Assembly: GCA_928724745.1 (NCBI GenBank)
Contig: CAKMXJ010000039.1
Span: forward strand, 744,001 to 808,000
Source: Anthracocystis setariae
Lineage: Eukaryota; Basidiomycota; Ustilaginomycetes; Ustilaginales; Ustilaginaceae
Length of the DNA stretch: 64,000 nucleotides
Direction of reading: 5' to 3'
In this document: positions 30,437 through 42,069 of the stretch, piece by piece
How the letters are laid out: each line of letters begins with the position of its first letter
How positions within the stretch are numbered: the stretch's first letter is position 1
The notes under the pieces: model-generated
Told to the model about the DNA's origin: nothing
Seen by the model: the letters and a program-made list of their open reading frames with translations, nothing else
Database searches by the model: none
Translations under genes and position numbers: made by a program

Positions 30437-31159
30437 CCTTCCTGCAGTGGTTTGCAGATGTGAAGCAGGCCTAAGGGGGGATGAATGGAGGTGCAGAAGT
30501 GTACGGATAGCAGAATTCAATTTGACAGGAGTCTCACAACAGGTCCAAAATTGCCGAATTCCGGGTTTCTTTTGAATTGTGAGCTGGGGATGAGAGCGTA
30601 TCTGTAGCTGTTACATCTGCCCAAGTAACAAAAATATTGGACCAACAGCATCAGCTGGACATATCCGTGCGTCGCAGTCTGCTGCTTATTATTCATCGCG
30701 TGGAGGTGGCTGCGTTTCTATAGCACACCAGTGCAGTGCAGTTGCAATTGCAGTTGCAGTGCCTCGACCCTTTCTCTCCATTTTTCAAAAGACTCGGCTG
30801 GTTCATGCAAAGTGCACTCACACACTCTCTCACTACACCGTCTCTCTGTGACTGTGACTGTGACTGTGACTGCGCAGTGCACCCCTGTTGCGTTTCGACT
30901 CCGAACAGCAACACACACACACACACACACATCCATCATCCTTCCTCGACATCCATCCTTGCGCCCTTCCCTCATCGCAGCTGCACCTCACTTGGCCTCA
31001 TCCTACTCTCTTCGTCCACAGGATTCGTGCATCTCCTGTCGCTACGCCAGATATTTCCTTCTTTGTCCGAATGCCCTTTCGCTGATCTCGGCTCTGCTTG
31101 ATCCACCTTGATCTTTCTCCTCTCGGTCGCCGTATTCGTCTTGTGCCGGCTCTAGCAGC
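30437..31159. other. Divergent promoter region with short tandem repeats
   Basis: This 723-bp region separates CWC2 (minus) and the LRR gene (plus). It contains a GTTGCA-type repeat (30740-30760), about four GTGACT hexamers (30848-30871), a (AC)10 run (30911-30930) and a pyrimidine-rich leader. No gene is seen. Confidence 0.6.
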
Positions 31160-34100
31160 ATGTCGGCTGCGACCGAATCGGAACTCGCCGATAGAGCCAA
31201 TTCAACCGAGAACGACAATGTAGTCGAGTCGTCGCAGCCCCAACACGATGTTCAGTCCGTGACAGGCCCATCGCACCTCAACACTCCTTCCAGCGAGGTG
31301 TCCAGTGTCGCTTCGGACGTGCTCTCAACCGCTGATCAGGTGGCTGATCAGGTGGCTAGCTCTGATGTCTCGGCAGCATCCAACTCTTCCACAGCGGCTC
31401 TCCCTTCCGAAACACCACCCACGTCCTCACCCACTTCTCAGCCATCCTTGGACAATAAGCCGTTGCCCACCATCTCGCACGACACTTCTTCCGCCCCGTC
31501 TCTCGACTCCAAGCCAACTCCATCATGGCAACAGCACCAGGCATTCAAGCTCGCATCTTTACAATCCGACTCAGATTTGGGACCCACTCTCATCGCTGCC
31601 GTTAGCCCCGTCCGCAGATCAGTCTACAAGCGCAAGATGAGCTCCAAACCAAAAGGCATTCTCAAACCTGCTCCGCCACCTCAGAAAGGCTTTTCTTTCC
31701 GCAGAGATATCCTGCAAACCATCAACTCTCGTCTAGCCCAGCAAGGTGTCAACATGCAAGTCCCAGTGCCCCAAGGCAGCACAGCACAGGCTACTGCCTC
31801 CTACATTGGCGGCATGTTCCGCAAGATTGGCGGCATTGCTGCAGGTGCTGCAGCCAATGTCGGCGGATCTAGTGTTTCCACCGTCGGTGGCTTCCTGTCA
31901 AACGACTCACCAACCAAAGCGAATGGCCCTAGCTCCCATCCTTCTGGCTATGACGGTGCACCAATCAGCAGAAGCAGCACATCTTCGAGCATCGCAGGAG
32001 CCGGCACATCCCAGGCATTCGAGTCCGATAACGGCTCGTCTAGTTCCCTGGTCAAAAGTACCGTCGTCGCATCCACCACCTCTGCTGCGCCACTCAAAAA
32101 GGTCCAATTTCAGGTATCCCACATGACTGTCACCTACCCCATCGCCGGCGCCATGGCGCCAGAAGACGAAGATCTGACTCGCTTGCGCATAGAACGAGAG
32201 CACCGTCGCATGCTCAAAGCACGACGGGGCAAGCCATGGACGTCCGAAGAGCTCGAGGCTCTTTACCGCGAATGTTGCCGCACCCGCGAAGAGTGTCCAC
32301 TCAAAAAGATGAGGCTCGTCTTCCAGGAGGCTGCTCAAGAGAACCCACCTGCCCTCAAGACCATGGACCTCTCCTTTGTACCTCTCGATCGCCACGCTGT
32401 AGAGCCCATTGCCGATCTGCTCAGTGTCGACTTCGGTCTTAACAAGCTTGTTCTTGAAAACTGTACTCTCACGGATGACAGTATCAAGTCGATACTGCAT
32501 GCTCTGCTCGTGTCAGGCACTCTGCCTAATCTCAGCATCGCCAGCAATCGCAAGATTCGATTCCGGGGCTGGCGATATGTAGCCATCTTCATGCGTAGAG
32601 CCCGTGCTCTTCGATACCTCGACCTTTCCGAGAACTCGATAGATCGCCAATCGCTTGAACATCTCCTCGCTGTCATCACCAAGCCAGCAGCTGCCGTGAC
32701 ACGTCAAAGACCTTTGCAACGCGCCAAGCAAGTAGCAGACAAGAAGGGTACCATAGCAAAGGCAGCCGAAGGTCAAGACGCCGATGGGCCGCACATGGGC
32801 AACATTGGTCAGGATTCAAGCAATGAAGATGACGACAGTGACGATGAATTCTTCGATGACTCGGGCGAGCCGCTGATGCCAACGGCACCACTACTACGAG
32901 ACGTCTCGGATGATCCGGAACCGCCCACCTCTGCCATCATCTCGCTCCGTCTCGAGAATTGTGGCCTTAAAGCGGCCTCGCTCGAAATGCTGTCGCAAGC
33001 CGTCCGATTCTCTGATATCCGCCACCTCTCGCTTCGACGCAACAAGATCGGTCCGCTCGCATCCGTAGCCTTAGCTATCATGCTCAAAGATTACCCCGAT
33101 ACCGTTGCCCTCGAGCCTACCAACCCGTCCACGCGTGATGGCAACTCATACTTTGACCCAGCCGTATCATCGACAGCAACCGCAGCAGCGGCCGGGATCG
33201 TAGCAGAAGGGACCGATCGCAATGGCAGGACACTACGTCCCGATTCTCAAACAACTCCCGAACGCCGTCCACGCAGCTACTCGCCAGGCTTGCCAGAGGT
33301 TCCCCTCATCGTTTCCAGCCCAGGAGGAGGCATCACCTCGCGAAAGATGCCGAACCAACAGTACGCTAACGGCATCGGCGATCGTGCCACCACCTTCTAC
33401 GGTGCTCACACCGAACAGCTCCAAGATGCGATGCAAACCAGCATCGGTGACGTCGATCTGCGTCTCACCCAGCAAGAGCGACTTGAGATCCGCCGTAACG
33501 CCGCCCCTGGCCTCAGCGAGGAAGAAGCCATCGCCGTGTACCAAGCCAAACGCGCGCGTCGCATTCTTGCTGACCTGCCCATTGTTGGCAACCTCTTGAC
33601 GCTCGATCTCAAGTCGAACGATATCCGAGGCGGGGTTGTGTACCTTGCTCAGGTGCTCAAGAAGAATCGCACGCTGAGGGTGCTCAACTTGAGCGATAAC
33701 AACATCGAGATGCCAGGTCTTGTGGCAGTTGCTGAAGCGCTCAAGTACAATTCGACGCTGGAAACGCTCGACATGAGTCACAATCCTTGCTCTGGGCCCG
33801 GGTTGGAAGGGATCACGACGCTGCGCACGGCGTTTGCGCTGAATTCGAACCTGAAGCGTCTTTTCCTCAACGATACGGATCTGTCGTCGGAAGCTGCGAT
33901 TGCGTTGGCCGAGTTCTTGCCGGAGGCCAAGAGTTTGATCCACCTCGATCTGGCCGAGAACTTTGAGATCGACATTGCGGGGGTCATGGCGCTGGCGGTG
34001 TCGCTGCGCATGAACCGCTCGCTTCGATGTCTGGACCTCAACATTCCCGCCAACAATCCGGACTTTGCGCGTCTGTCGCAGGAGATCCTGCAGATCTGCG

Positions 34101-35132
34101 TGCGCAACACGGAGCTAGCGCAGCAAAGGGCGAAGCAGAAGGGGATCAAGCAGCCGATCGCCGCGCCGATCTACAAGTCGGTGGTGGCGAGAGCGGCGAG
34201 GGAGAACGATGAGAGGTTGAAGGCGATCGAAACGGCGAGAGCGACGGCTAAGTCTGCGGCGGCGGCCAAGGATAAGGCGGCTGTGGAGGTGTTGTTGACG
34301 GCGTCGACCGAGTGCAAGAATGTTCTCAAGGATTTGCTGGAAGGGGAGGAGAAGAGACAGCGCGAGGCGCCGGAGCAGAAGGTGACACCGCCAGGAGACT
34401 TTGTGGACGATCTTACGCGGCAGAGTGCCAAGCTGAGGCGTCGGCTTGCGGATCTGGCGTCGACGGTGGAGGAAGAGCGGTTGCTCGAGCAGATTCTGTC
34501 GGTGCATGACGAGTTGGGCGATGTGTCGACGCGGTTGGAGCGGTTTTACAAGTATGCGGCCTCGCCGGTGATTGATGTGCGGGCGAGCGAGGAAGGTGGT
34601 CGGGGTGGTGGGGTGATGGGAGGTGAGGGGCAGGTGGCGGTGTCGTCGGCGCTGCATCTTTCGACGCCGGAGCAGGCGGGTGGTGGGATGGATTCGGGGT
34701 TGTCGTCGCCGGCGTTTTCGATTGCGGATTCGGACGAGTCGGAGTCGGATTCGGATTCGGATTCGGATGAGGCGAGCGAGCGCAAGAGGAGCGTTCGCAA
34801 GTCGGTGGGTAAGAGCGAATCGTTGGCGGAGGAAGAGCAGGGCGAAGGTGGAGCGGGGTTGGGCGAGATGATGGGTGGGTTGCGGATTATGACGGAAGTG
34901 AGCGAGCGGGTGGTTGGTGCGGATCGCGAACTGCCGGTTGAGAAGGATGACTTGCCGCCAAGGTCGCCTTCGGAAGATCGGGCTAAAGGACAGTTGAGTG
35001 AGGAGGGCGAGTTGTTTAGGAAGGCTCGCAGTTTGGGTCTTGATGGTCAGTCGGATGATGAGACAGCGGATGATGGGCAGGTGGAGACGCAGACAGAGTC
35101 TTTCCCACCCCAACCACCACCACTCTCCTCGT

Positions 35133-35163
<31 letters not shown>

Positions 35164-35287
35164 ATTGTCAGACTCTACCACCACCACCCCGCTCGTACAC
35201 GACATAGAAGTATCTGGCGAACAACTCCGCAAGGATCTCCTAAAAGCTCATATCCCTCCCAAACCCCACTCTTCTGCCACCACTTGA
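31160..35287 (+). CDS. Leucine-rich-repeat protein of the PP1-regulatory-subunit-37 type
   Basis: The 1,375-residue protein has a Ser/Thr-rich N-terminal 300 residues. A likely PP1-docking RVxF motif follows (KVQF, residues 314-317). Next come the conserved block DLTRLRIEREHRRML and three LRR groups (about 400-510, 595-650 and 810-960) with units such as LRYLDLSENSIDRQSL, NLLTLDLKSNDIRGG and LRVLNLSDNNIEMPG. Then comes a coiled-coil region (about 985-1130) and an acidic Ser/Asp-rich tail. The motif-then-LRR layout matches PPP1R37-like proteins, which bind and restrain protein phosphatase 1; the phosphatase link here is inference from the motif. A poly-Ser/poly-Ala run lies near nt 35130-35165. 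Confidence 0.85.
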
Positions 35288-35669
35288 TTTCCCCCCCCCC
35301 CAAAAATGATATAATATCTTCTCATCACCCCCCTGCTCAAACGTGCTTGCTGCCAAGACTGGCTCCCGCTTTGCGCGCAAACTTGGTTCACGTTGGCATC
35401 TTTCCTTGATCGACTGCTTGCTTGGCTTTTTCGTTCGACGGCGTGGATAAGCTTGCCATCGAATGGATGATAACGACGATCAGAGACACACAATACAAAC
35501 TCGCCGAAACAGAGACAGAAAAAAAGAAAGAAACAGAGAGTCCATTAGATGTAGAAGATGACAACGAGGGGTGCGACAAGAGCAAGACAAAATTTGTAAG
35601 GAGAAAAGGGAAAATTGATGGCGGCACAAACGACATTGACACCAAAACGGATTCGACTGTACAGTCTAC
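35288..35669. other. Convergent intergenic region
   Basis: About 380 bases between the 3' ends of the LRR gene and PAL1. It starts with a C-run (35290-35301) and contains ACTGTACAGT, a 10-bp palindrome, at 35656-35665. Confidence 0.5.
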
Positions 35670-37337
35670 CTAGGCAATAGCGGTTTGATGTTCAGCCGAC
35701 TTGGCCGACGGTTTCTGACCCCTTCGCAGCTTGTTGAACAGCGATCCGCTACGGTTGAGCCCACCTTCGTTGTTGGTGGCGGTAGTAGGAGAACGTCCAG
35801 CTGGCTTTGCATCCTGGGAGGAAGACTGCTGAGCCTCGAAATACGAGCCTTGTTGAGTGGGTCGAGCTCGTGGCGTAAGCACATCCTTGTCGTTGGGCGT
35901 GGGAGCCCGGCCGGAAGCGTTGGCCGTCAAGTCGAGTGGTAGGGGTGGGGTGAGAGGAACTTGCTTATTCTGAGCTGCTCGACGACGACGGTCACGAACG
36001 CTGCCCATTTCGACGCCTTGATCGGGAGGAGGTACGTTGGGGTTCTCTCGCATACTGCGGATACGCTTGATGAGGCTCTTGCTGCGCTTTGGCGGAGACG
36101 AGCCAGCGGCATGTGCTCTGTCATCATACTTGGGCTCAGGGAACGGGCTTGCGCTACTGGCCGCAAGATCTTGCTGGGGTCGAGATGACTTGTGCTTGCC
36201 CGTCATGATGGCTTCCATATCGAGGACACTGCTGGCAGCGCTGGTGGTCCCACTATGGTCACCGGCGGTTTGAGAGTAGGGGCTAAGATTGGATCGAGCT
36301 TTGGGTTGAGCAAAGTCTTGCCATGGCTCGGCACTGACACCCCAGACGTCGGCATTGGGGTTGGATACATCGAAGCGGCTGTCGGGAATGTTGGAAGGTT
36401 GGGTGTGGTAGCCTTGACGACTTCGCCAGATGCGCTCCGCGTCGGCGTCACGGTCGGCGTCGATTTCATCGTCAAGCGGAAGCTCGGTAGTGGAAGCGCC
36501 ATCATGCATGGGTAGAGATGGCACGAGAGGAGCTGTGGAACTTCGACTACGGCTGCCGTTGACGTTGATACCTGGACGAACGGCACGCTTCTCGTCGTCG
36601 GGAGAGTCGGCATCCTTGGCGGTAGATTGAGCGATTCGACCACCGCCTTGCTTGGCGCCGTTTGTACCACGCGGGAGGCCGGTCATGGGATCCATGTTGG
36701 GATCAAAGGCGCGCACGGGAGCGCGCTTACCTTTGTTCATGTGGGGTGTGCAGGCGTCGTAGGGCGAGTCGTGGTGAAACATGCTGGAGCCGTTGATGCC
36801 GGAGAGGTCGAGGCGGTCGATGATATCCATGCGGCTGGCTCTAGCAGCGGTCTTGGTGATCTCATCGTTAAGTCGTTTGTCTTTGGAGCGCTTCTTGGCC
36901 TTGTCGTCCGGAGTCTGCCTGCGGAAGGCGTTGGCAAACTTGTTGGCCATGCTGGTACCGCTGGCCTTGGCAGGCACCTCGGGCGCAGGAGGTGGTGGAA
37001 GCGTGCGGTCCTCAAAGGGACTCTTGGCGGGCACCATCAGGGGAGGATCCGACAGAGGCAGCGGCTGGACACCGGTATAGGGAGATTCCGGGTCGAGAGA
37101 CGGATGGTGAGCGTGTTGTGTGAAGCGTTCGGATCGAGACTTGTCCGGGTTGGGGCTGACGGTAACGACGTCGGATAGCGCGTCGAGTACGGCTTGTCGG
37201 TCGGTAGGTGTGTAGGCTGTGTCGACAAGAGATGCAGCAGACGTGGAAGAGAGATTGTAGAGGTGGGGAGGTGGTCAGAGAGATGATGGTCGGAGACGAG
37301 GCAGGTGCAAAGCAACCGAACAAGAACTGCTGCTGAG

Positions 37338-37387
<50 letters not shown>

Positions 37388-37568
37388 TTGGTTGCAGCCA
37401 AGATCACGAGTGCAGCTGCGATGAGTGCAGCCAAGTTGCAGAGCGGCGTGGCGAGCGAGAACGAGGAGCGAGGAGCGAGTTTTGGGTTGGCGAGCGCAGC
37501 CAAGAAGCAGACAGCAGAAAGCTTGCATCGTACGTGCAGCAGCCCGCACTACCGAGAGAATTAGACAT
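35670..37568 (-). CDS. PAL1: Pal1-family cell-morphogenesis protein, probable two-exon gene
   Basis: The obvious frame begins at the ATG at 37037 (455 aa) and contains the Pal1 signature SPYDACTPHMNKG after a basic helical block (FRRQTPDDKAKKRSKDKR). The frame stays open upstream to about 37265 with coding-like residues (RQAVLDALSDVVTVSPNPDK) but no ATG. A mini-exon at 37568-37553 (MSNSL plus one base), a GTAGTG donor at 37552 and a CACAG acceptor at 37217 restore a 520-residue protein in the correct phase. I favour this model, though the donor is weak. Pal1 in fission yeast acts at endocytic and growth sites to keep cells cylindrical. The C-terminal half is Ser/Pro-rich and disordered. Confidence 0.75.
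37342..37379. repeat. (AG)n microsatellite in the proposed PAL1 intron
   Basis: Nineteen AG units; on the PAL1 sense strand this reads CT and would form a pyrimidine tract in the proposed 336-nt intron. Confidence 0.9.
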
Positions 37569-39514
37569 TGAACCAGGAAAATGGCAAAAACAAGCCGTGA
37601 CAAAGCACAATCAAGAGTGGATCGGCTGGCTAGCTGGTTGGACAGGGGGGTTTGCAGCACTCGACCATTCTTACTCACGCTTTGCCAGCACCGAACCCGA
37701 GTCAAGCCAAGTCAAGCCAAGCCAAGAACCCGAGCCAAAATCCAACCAACCCAACCATCCCGCGCGCGCGCGAATGGAAAGACGCCGTAGCCCTGCCTGC
37801 GATCGACACAACACGCCTGCCAAATCTTAAAAAGGCCTAATGCACGAAATCGCACTCGCGCGTCTCTGTCCCGAGCTTGGATTATATAAGCTGGCCCGAC
37901 TCGGCTCAGTCCATCGCTGCCATCAAAACCTGATCCCCGATGCTTTGTGCCATCAATTTGGCCGATCTTTTCGGTGCGACCGTGATCCGCATGAACATAG
38001 GGACTGCAATCAAACGAGGCAGAAACCGAACAAGAAAAAGGATTATACTGCACTGGACTTACCCATGATGAAATGCCGAGCTTAAGCTTGTCGCCTGCTG
38101 CAAGGTCGAGGCTGGACTGAAGCCTGAGTTTCGCGGGTGCCTGTTGCTGGATTCGGCGAGCTTGAAGGCACAGTACCCAGCCGCAAATTCGAGACCGATC
38201 TGGTGTAGAGAGTGTCGTGCTGGATCGTGGATCGTAATCGAGCTCAGCCGTGACTTTCAGCAATGCAGTGCGTTAAGCAGTCGAGTTGTCGATGCGTCGT
38301 CTCGATTTTCGGTCTCGAGGGTCGAGCAGCGCGCTTTCCGTGGGGTGTCCTTCGCGATGCGATCCCAATGATGATGATGGTGATGAGTTGGATTTGGTGG
38401 TGCGGAGGCAAAATGAGCTTGTAAGGGGTGCAACCGAGACGATGACGATGTCTCCAAATGAAGCACAGCCCCTAGATCCATCGGCACCTTGCAAATCTTG
38501 TAAGGGTCAGATCTGCAAGCCATACAGTGAGTTGTTCAAATCGGACGGCGATTTTTTTTCCAAATCGGCTGTCTCGAGCTCAAACCGCTTACAGCACCGG
38601 CACACAGTGGCTGCCATCTTAAACTTGCGCACAGCAAAAGCACATGTCACATCGGCTCGTCTTCATTTGCAGCGGCGTCCGCACTTTCTACTGTACTGTA
38701 GCTGTATCCTCTGCCAAGTCGGGCGAATTTTCGACGGATCACACTCTGAATATCAATCGGTAGTGTTGTATCTACTGTACCAGTGATGTTTCAGTCGTCG
38801 CCTGACGTCTATCAACAGATGCACAGCCAGCACATGGTGCAAACAATCTAACATGTTGTCGTGCGGCGAAATTGTTCTACTGTACTCAATCCTTCAGAAC
38901 CGCTCCGTCTGCACTGTACGATGGCTGCATGGCACCTACCCTAGGGTCCGCTATTGACTCCGCCCAAATCCCGTCTGCCAAATCCATAGCCGGAAACTCT
39001 TCGTCGACGCCTTCCGAGTACACTAGCAGCCAGCTGCCAACATTGTTTGCCAGGCAAGCGGACAGTTGGCACCTTGGCTAGCTCTGCAAGCTCTCCAGCT
39101 GCGCAGTTTCAACACAAACACAATTTTGGTGAGCCTTCCGTCTAAGCGAGTCAAGTCGAGTTGCCACTACTAACTGTGATTGCCCCGCTCCTTCCGTTGA
39201 CCTCCCGTGCCTTGCCGCCGCTCATACAGTACTGTACATGTCCCGCTATGGCGTCTGTTTGCCCAGTTGCGCCTTGTGGCAGAGACAAAACTCCTTCCTA
39301 TCGCATGCACGCGATACATCAGGCGACAAATGCGCCAACCACGTTTGTTTTTTTTTGCCGTTGCCAGACTTGTCGACAGTCCCCAGAGTTTCTACATATC
39401 TGTCCGTACATGCAGCAATCCCTGTCCATTGCTGGAGCGTTCGCAAGGTTGGTGGCTCTTTGAATGCGCCCACCTTTCATCTCTACCGTTCTTACCACCA
39501 TCATCAAAAAAAAC
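37569..39514. other. Long divergent intergenic region between PAL1 and ATG22
   Basis: This 1.95-kb stretch has no convincing gene. It holds TATATAAG at 37883-37890 (plus sense) and four exact TACTGTAC octamers (38689, 38773, 38878 and 39230), one of them within a TACAGTACTGTA palindrome at 39225-39236. A frame at 38448-38786 begins plausibly (MSPNEAQPLDPSAPCKS) and has a GTAAGG donor-like site at 38500, but no matching downstream exon was found. Confidence 0.5.
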
Positions 39515-41329
39515 ATGGCGCAATCTCTTCCAGCGTCCGACAAGCCCGGTCCCGTCTACGACCCTACACCAACGCTCGATCATGAACCTAGCTCTCTTCC
39601 ACGCATCTCCGATGGTGAGCAAAGCGCAAACACTCGCACATCCGAAGGCAGAGGCTTCGCTGCCGCCCTGCTTACCACTGGTCAAGAATCATCTGCGTCC
39701 GAGTCTCGCTTCGTGACTAGCCGCGCCGAGCTGTGGGCCTTCTACGTATACTACATAGGCAACAGCGGTCTCGGGCCGTTCAACTTTGCCCCCTCGCAAT
39801 TTCAGAACCTCATCTACCTTCAAGCAAGCAACCTCGGCAATGGACAGTGCGGCAACACGGGCCAGCCCGACTGTCGTCTCATGTTTGCGGGCAAGGAGCG
39901 AACCGTCGAGAGCATCGTGCTGCTGAGCAACGGTATTTCGTTTGCGATCCAAGCGGTACTGTTCGTCGCGATTGGAAGTTTCGCTGATTATGGAACAAAT
40001 CGTCCGTGGATTCTGATTGTTAGCACAGTTGCAGCCATTGCGGTCAGCTTCGCTTGGCTTGGCGTCACTCAGCCTGAACAATGGCAAACAGCGATGGGAC
40101 TGTACATGGTCGGTCTTATTACCTATCAGCTCTGCTTGAGCTATTGGACCGCGGCCTTCCCCGGTCTCGCCCGTGACCTTCCCCACATGCGCGAGGCGCG
40201 AGAACAGCTCGTCGAAGGATCAGCCACTGCCACCACACCGACCGATGTCAAAGACGCCGATCACAAGGACAATGCATCCGAATCTGAACCTGCCGGCGAT
40301 GCAACCAGCGACAATGACAAAAAGATGACGGCCGAAAAATACAGTCTGCTCGACACGATGGCCATCAACCGTATCTCGAACATCGCATTCACAGTATCCA
40401 GTGTAGGTGAGCTGGTGATCCTTGCTGTGATCCAAGGTATGCTCTACGCCATCCATGCGGACCGCGACGAGGTATCCAACACCAAAGCGCTTTCGGCTAT
40501 CGTAGCGTTCAGTGCAGGTGCCTGGGTCATCTGTGCGCTTCCCTGGTTCGTGCTAGAAAAACGAAGGCCCGGTCAACCTCTTCCTCCCGGTACAAACTAC
40601 TTGACTGCTCCCGCCAAGCAAGCATATCTGGCCGCCAAGTACCTTGGCTACCTTGGCCATACTTTGATCTACCTCGTCTTCTACTTTATCGCTTCCGACG
40701 GTCTCTCCACCACAACGACCGTCATCTCGACGCTGCAAAACTCGGTCGTCAGCTACAGCTCTACCAAGCTCAATTTGCTTTTGATCGTCGGCATTGCCGC
40801 CCAGGCTGCGGGAATCTACGTGTTCTGGCTGATTCAAAAACGTTTCAAACTCTCGACGCTCTTCATGCTCTGCTGGGTGATGGCGTTCATGATCGTCATG
40901 CAAGTCTGGGGCCTCATCGGCATCTTTACAAATGCGGTGGGCTACCATCATGCCTGGGAGTTCTGGTTATATCAAGCGTTTTACGGTCTACTGGTATGTC
41001 CGTGGTATTCGTATAGCCAGACGATGCTGGCTGAGGTGGCACCTCGTGGGTACGAGTTCCTCTTCTTCTCGCTCGCGAACCTGGTTGGAAAGACGTCGGC
41101 ATTTGTCGGACCGTTTGTGACTCAAGCGATCGCCAACGATACCGGCAATGGCTCGACGCCCTTCTACTTTCTGCTAGCCTTGACGCTGGCAAGTTGCTTG
41201 CTACTTTGGCCGCTCGACGTCAAGAAGAGCAAAGTCGAGCAGGCGCGCTTCATCGAGCTGCTAGCCAAGGACAAGAATCTTTGCGCCGCGGATCTGGCCA
41301 CGCCGAGCGCTGCTGTGCATCTGGCTTGA
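39515..41329 (+). CDS. ATG22: ATG22-family vacuolar amino-acid exporter
   Basis: The 604-residue multi-pass protein starts at the ATG in AAAACATGGCG. An in-frame ATG at 39464 would add 17 residues. The N-terminal family block is clear (RAELWAFYVYYIGNSGLGPFNFAPSQF). Eleven or twelve hydrophobic segments follow, with a hydrophilic acidic loop (about residues 233-272). Late blocks are WYSYSQTMLAEVAPRGYEFLFFSLANLVGKTSAFVGP-like, as in Atg22. Yeast Atg22 is a vacuolar membrane MFS-type permease that exports leucine and other amino acids after autophagic breakdown; the same role is inferred here. Confidence 0.93.
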   Translation: MAQSLPASDKPGPVYDPTPTLDHEPSSLPRISDGEQSANTRTSEGRGFAAALLTTGQESSASESRFVTSRAELWAFYVYYIGNSGLGPFNFAPSQFQNLIYLQASNLGNGQCGNTGQPDCRLMFAGKERTVESIVLLSNGISFAIQAVLFVAIGSFADYGTNRPWILIVSTVAAIAVSFAWLGVTQPEQWQTAMGLYMVGLITYQLCLSYWTAAFPGLARDLPHMREAREQLVEGSATATTPTDVKDADHKDNASESEPAGDATSDNDKKMTAEKYSLLDTMAINRISNIAFTVSSVGELVILAVIQGMLYAIHADRDEVSNTKALSAIVAFSAGAWVICALPWFVLEKRRPGQPLPPGTNYLTAPAKQAYLAAKYLGYLGHTLIYLVFYFIASDGLSTTTTVISTLQNSVVSYSSTKLNLLLIVGIAAQAAGIYVFWLIQKRFKLSTLFMLCWVMAFMIVMQVWGLIGIFTNAVGYHHAWEFWLYQAFYGLLVCPWYSYSQTMLAEVAPRGYEFLFFSLANLVGKTSAFVGPFVTQAIANDTGNGSTPFYFLLALTLASCLLLWPLDVKKSKVEQARFIELLAKDKNLCAADLATPSAAVHLA

Positions 41330-42069
41330 TTGTTGTATCTCTATACTGTATCGAAACAGACTCCTCCATCTTGGCCTTTATTAATAGATCAGCTTGGATC
41401 ACAGAGCATAAGCATGATGGATTGTGTGTATGTTGAGGATCGTCGTCGTGAGGGTGAAATGATCGAGCTTGTGCTTCTCTATCCATTTGTGCAAATCGCC
41501 GTGCGGTCAAGCCAAGTTGGACTGTATCTATGATATATATATAACTTGGGCTGCTGTATCAGAACAACAAGCATAGCGTGAGAGCACAAAAAGGCGTGGA
41601 TGTGAAATTTCGCGGGGGGTTTTTTTTTCCGAAAAGTGGAGTTGGTGTGGGTGTCAGCCCGGTGCGTGCGCCCCACTTTGCCCACTTATCCCCAGAGTAG
41701 TGGGCGCTGACTCGTTAATGATTGCTTCTCAAACCCCATCACACTACCAATCAATCGTTCTCTTCTCTCGTCAACCCATTCGCGCTCCCGCATTCAACTC
41801 TATACCCTTGACGCAGCTCAGCATTTCGCCTTCCATTCGCATCCACATTCCACTGCTTGAACTCTATTGCTAGCAACGCGGTCATCACAAGCACTACTAC
41901 GATCCGCATTGAACAAAGAACCCGCATTCAGCTCTCCAACTATCTTGGCCATCTTCGTTCATTTGCTCGTTCGAAAGCCCTCGCGTCAACACACTATCCT
42001 CATCTCGCTTCAGTCGTTGCAACATATAGTCGGATCTTATCTTGACCTGCGACGGCACCACTCTCCACG
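41330..42069. other. Intergenic region
   Basis: About 740 bases between ATG22 and the next plus-strand gene. A TATATATA stretch (41534-41541) and a T8 run (41622-41629) are present. The last 300 bases are CA/CT-rich leader-like sequence. No gene is seen. Confidence 0.5.

Noticed and set aside
37940..38071. A 43-codon frame about 50 bases after TATATAAG
   Set aside because: Short, basic, without recognisable features; TATA-like words occur by chance in such a long spacer.
38286..38786. A 166-aa frame between PAL1 and ATG22 with a short Cys-containing start and a donor-like GTAAGG
   Set aside because: The start resembles small CHCH-type mitochondrial proteins, but no acceptor leads to the expected cysteine pattern and the rest looks random.
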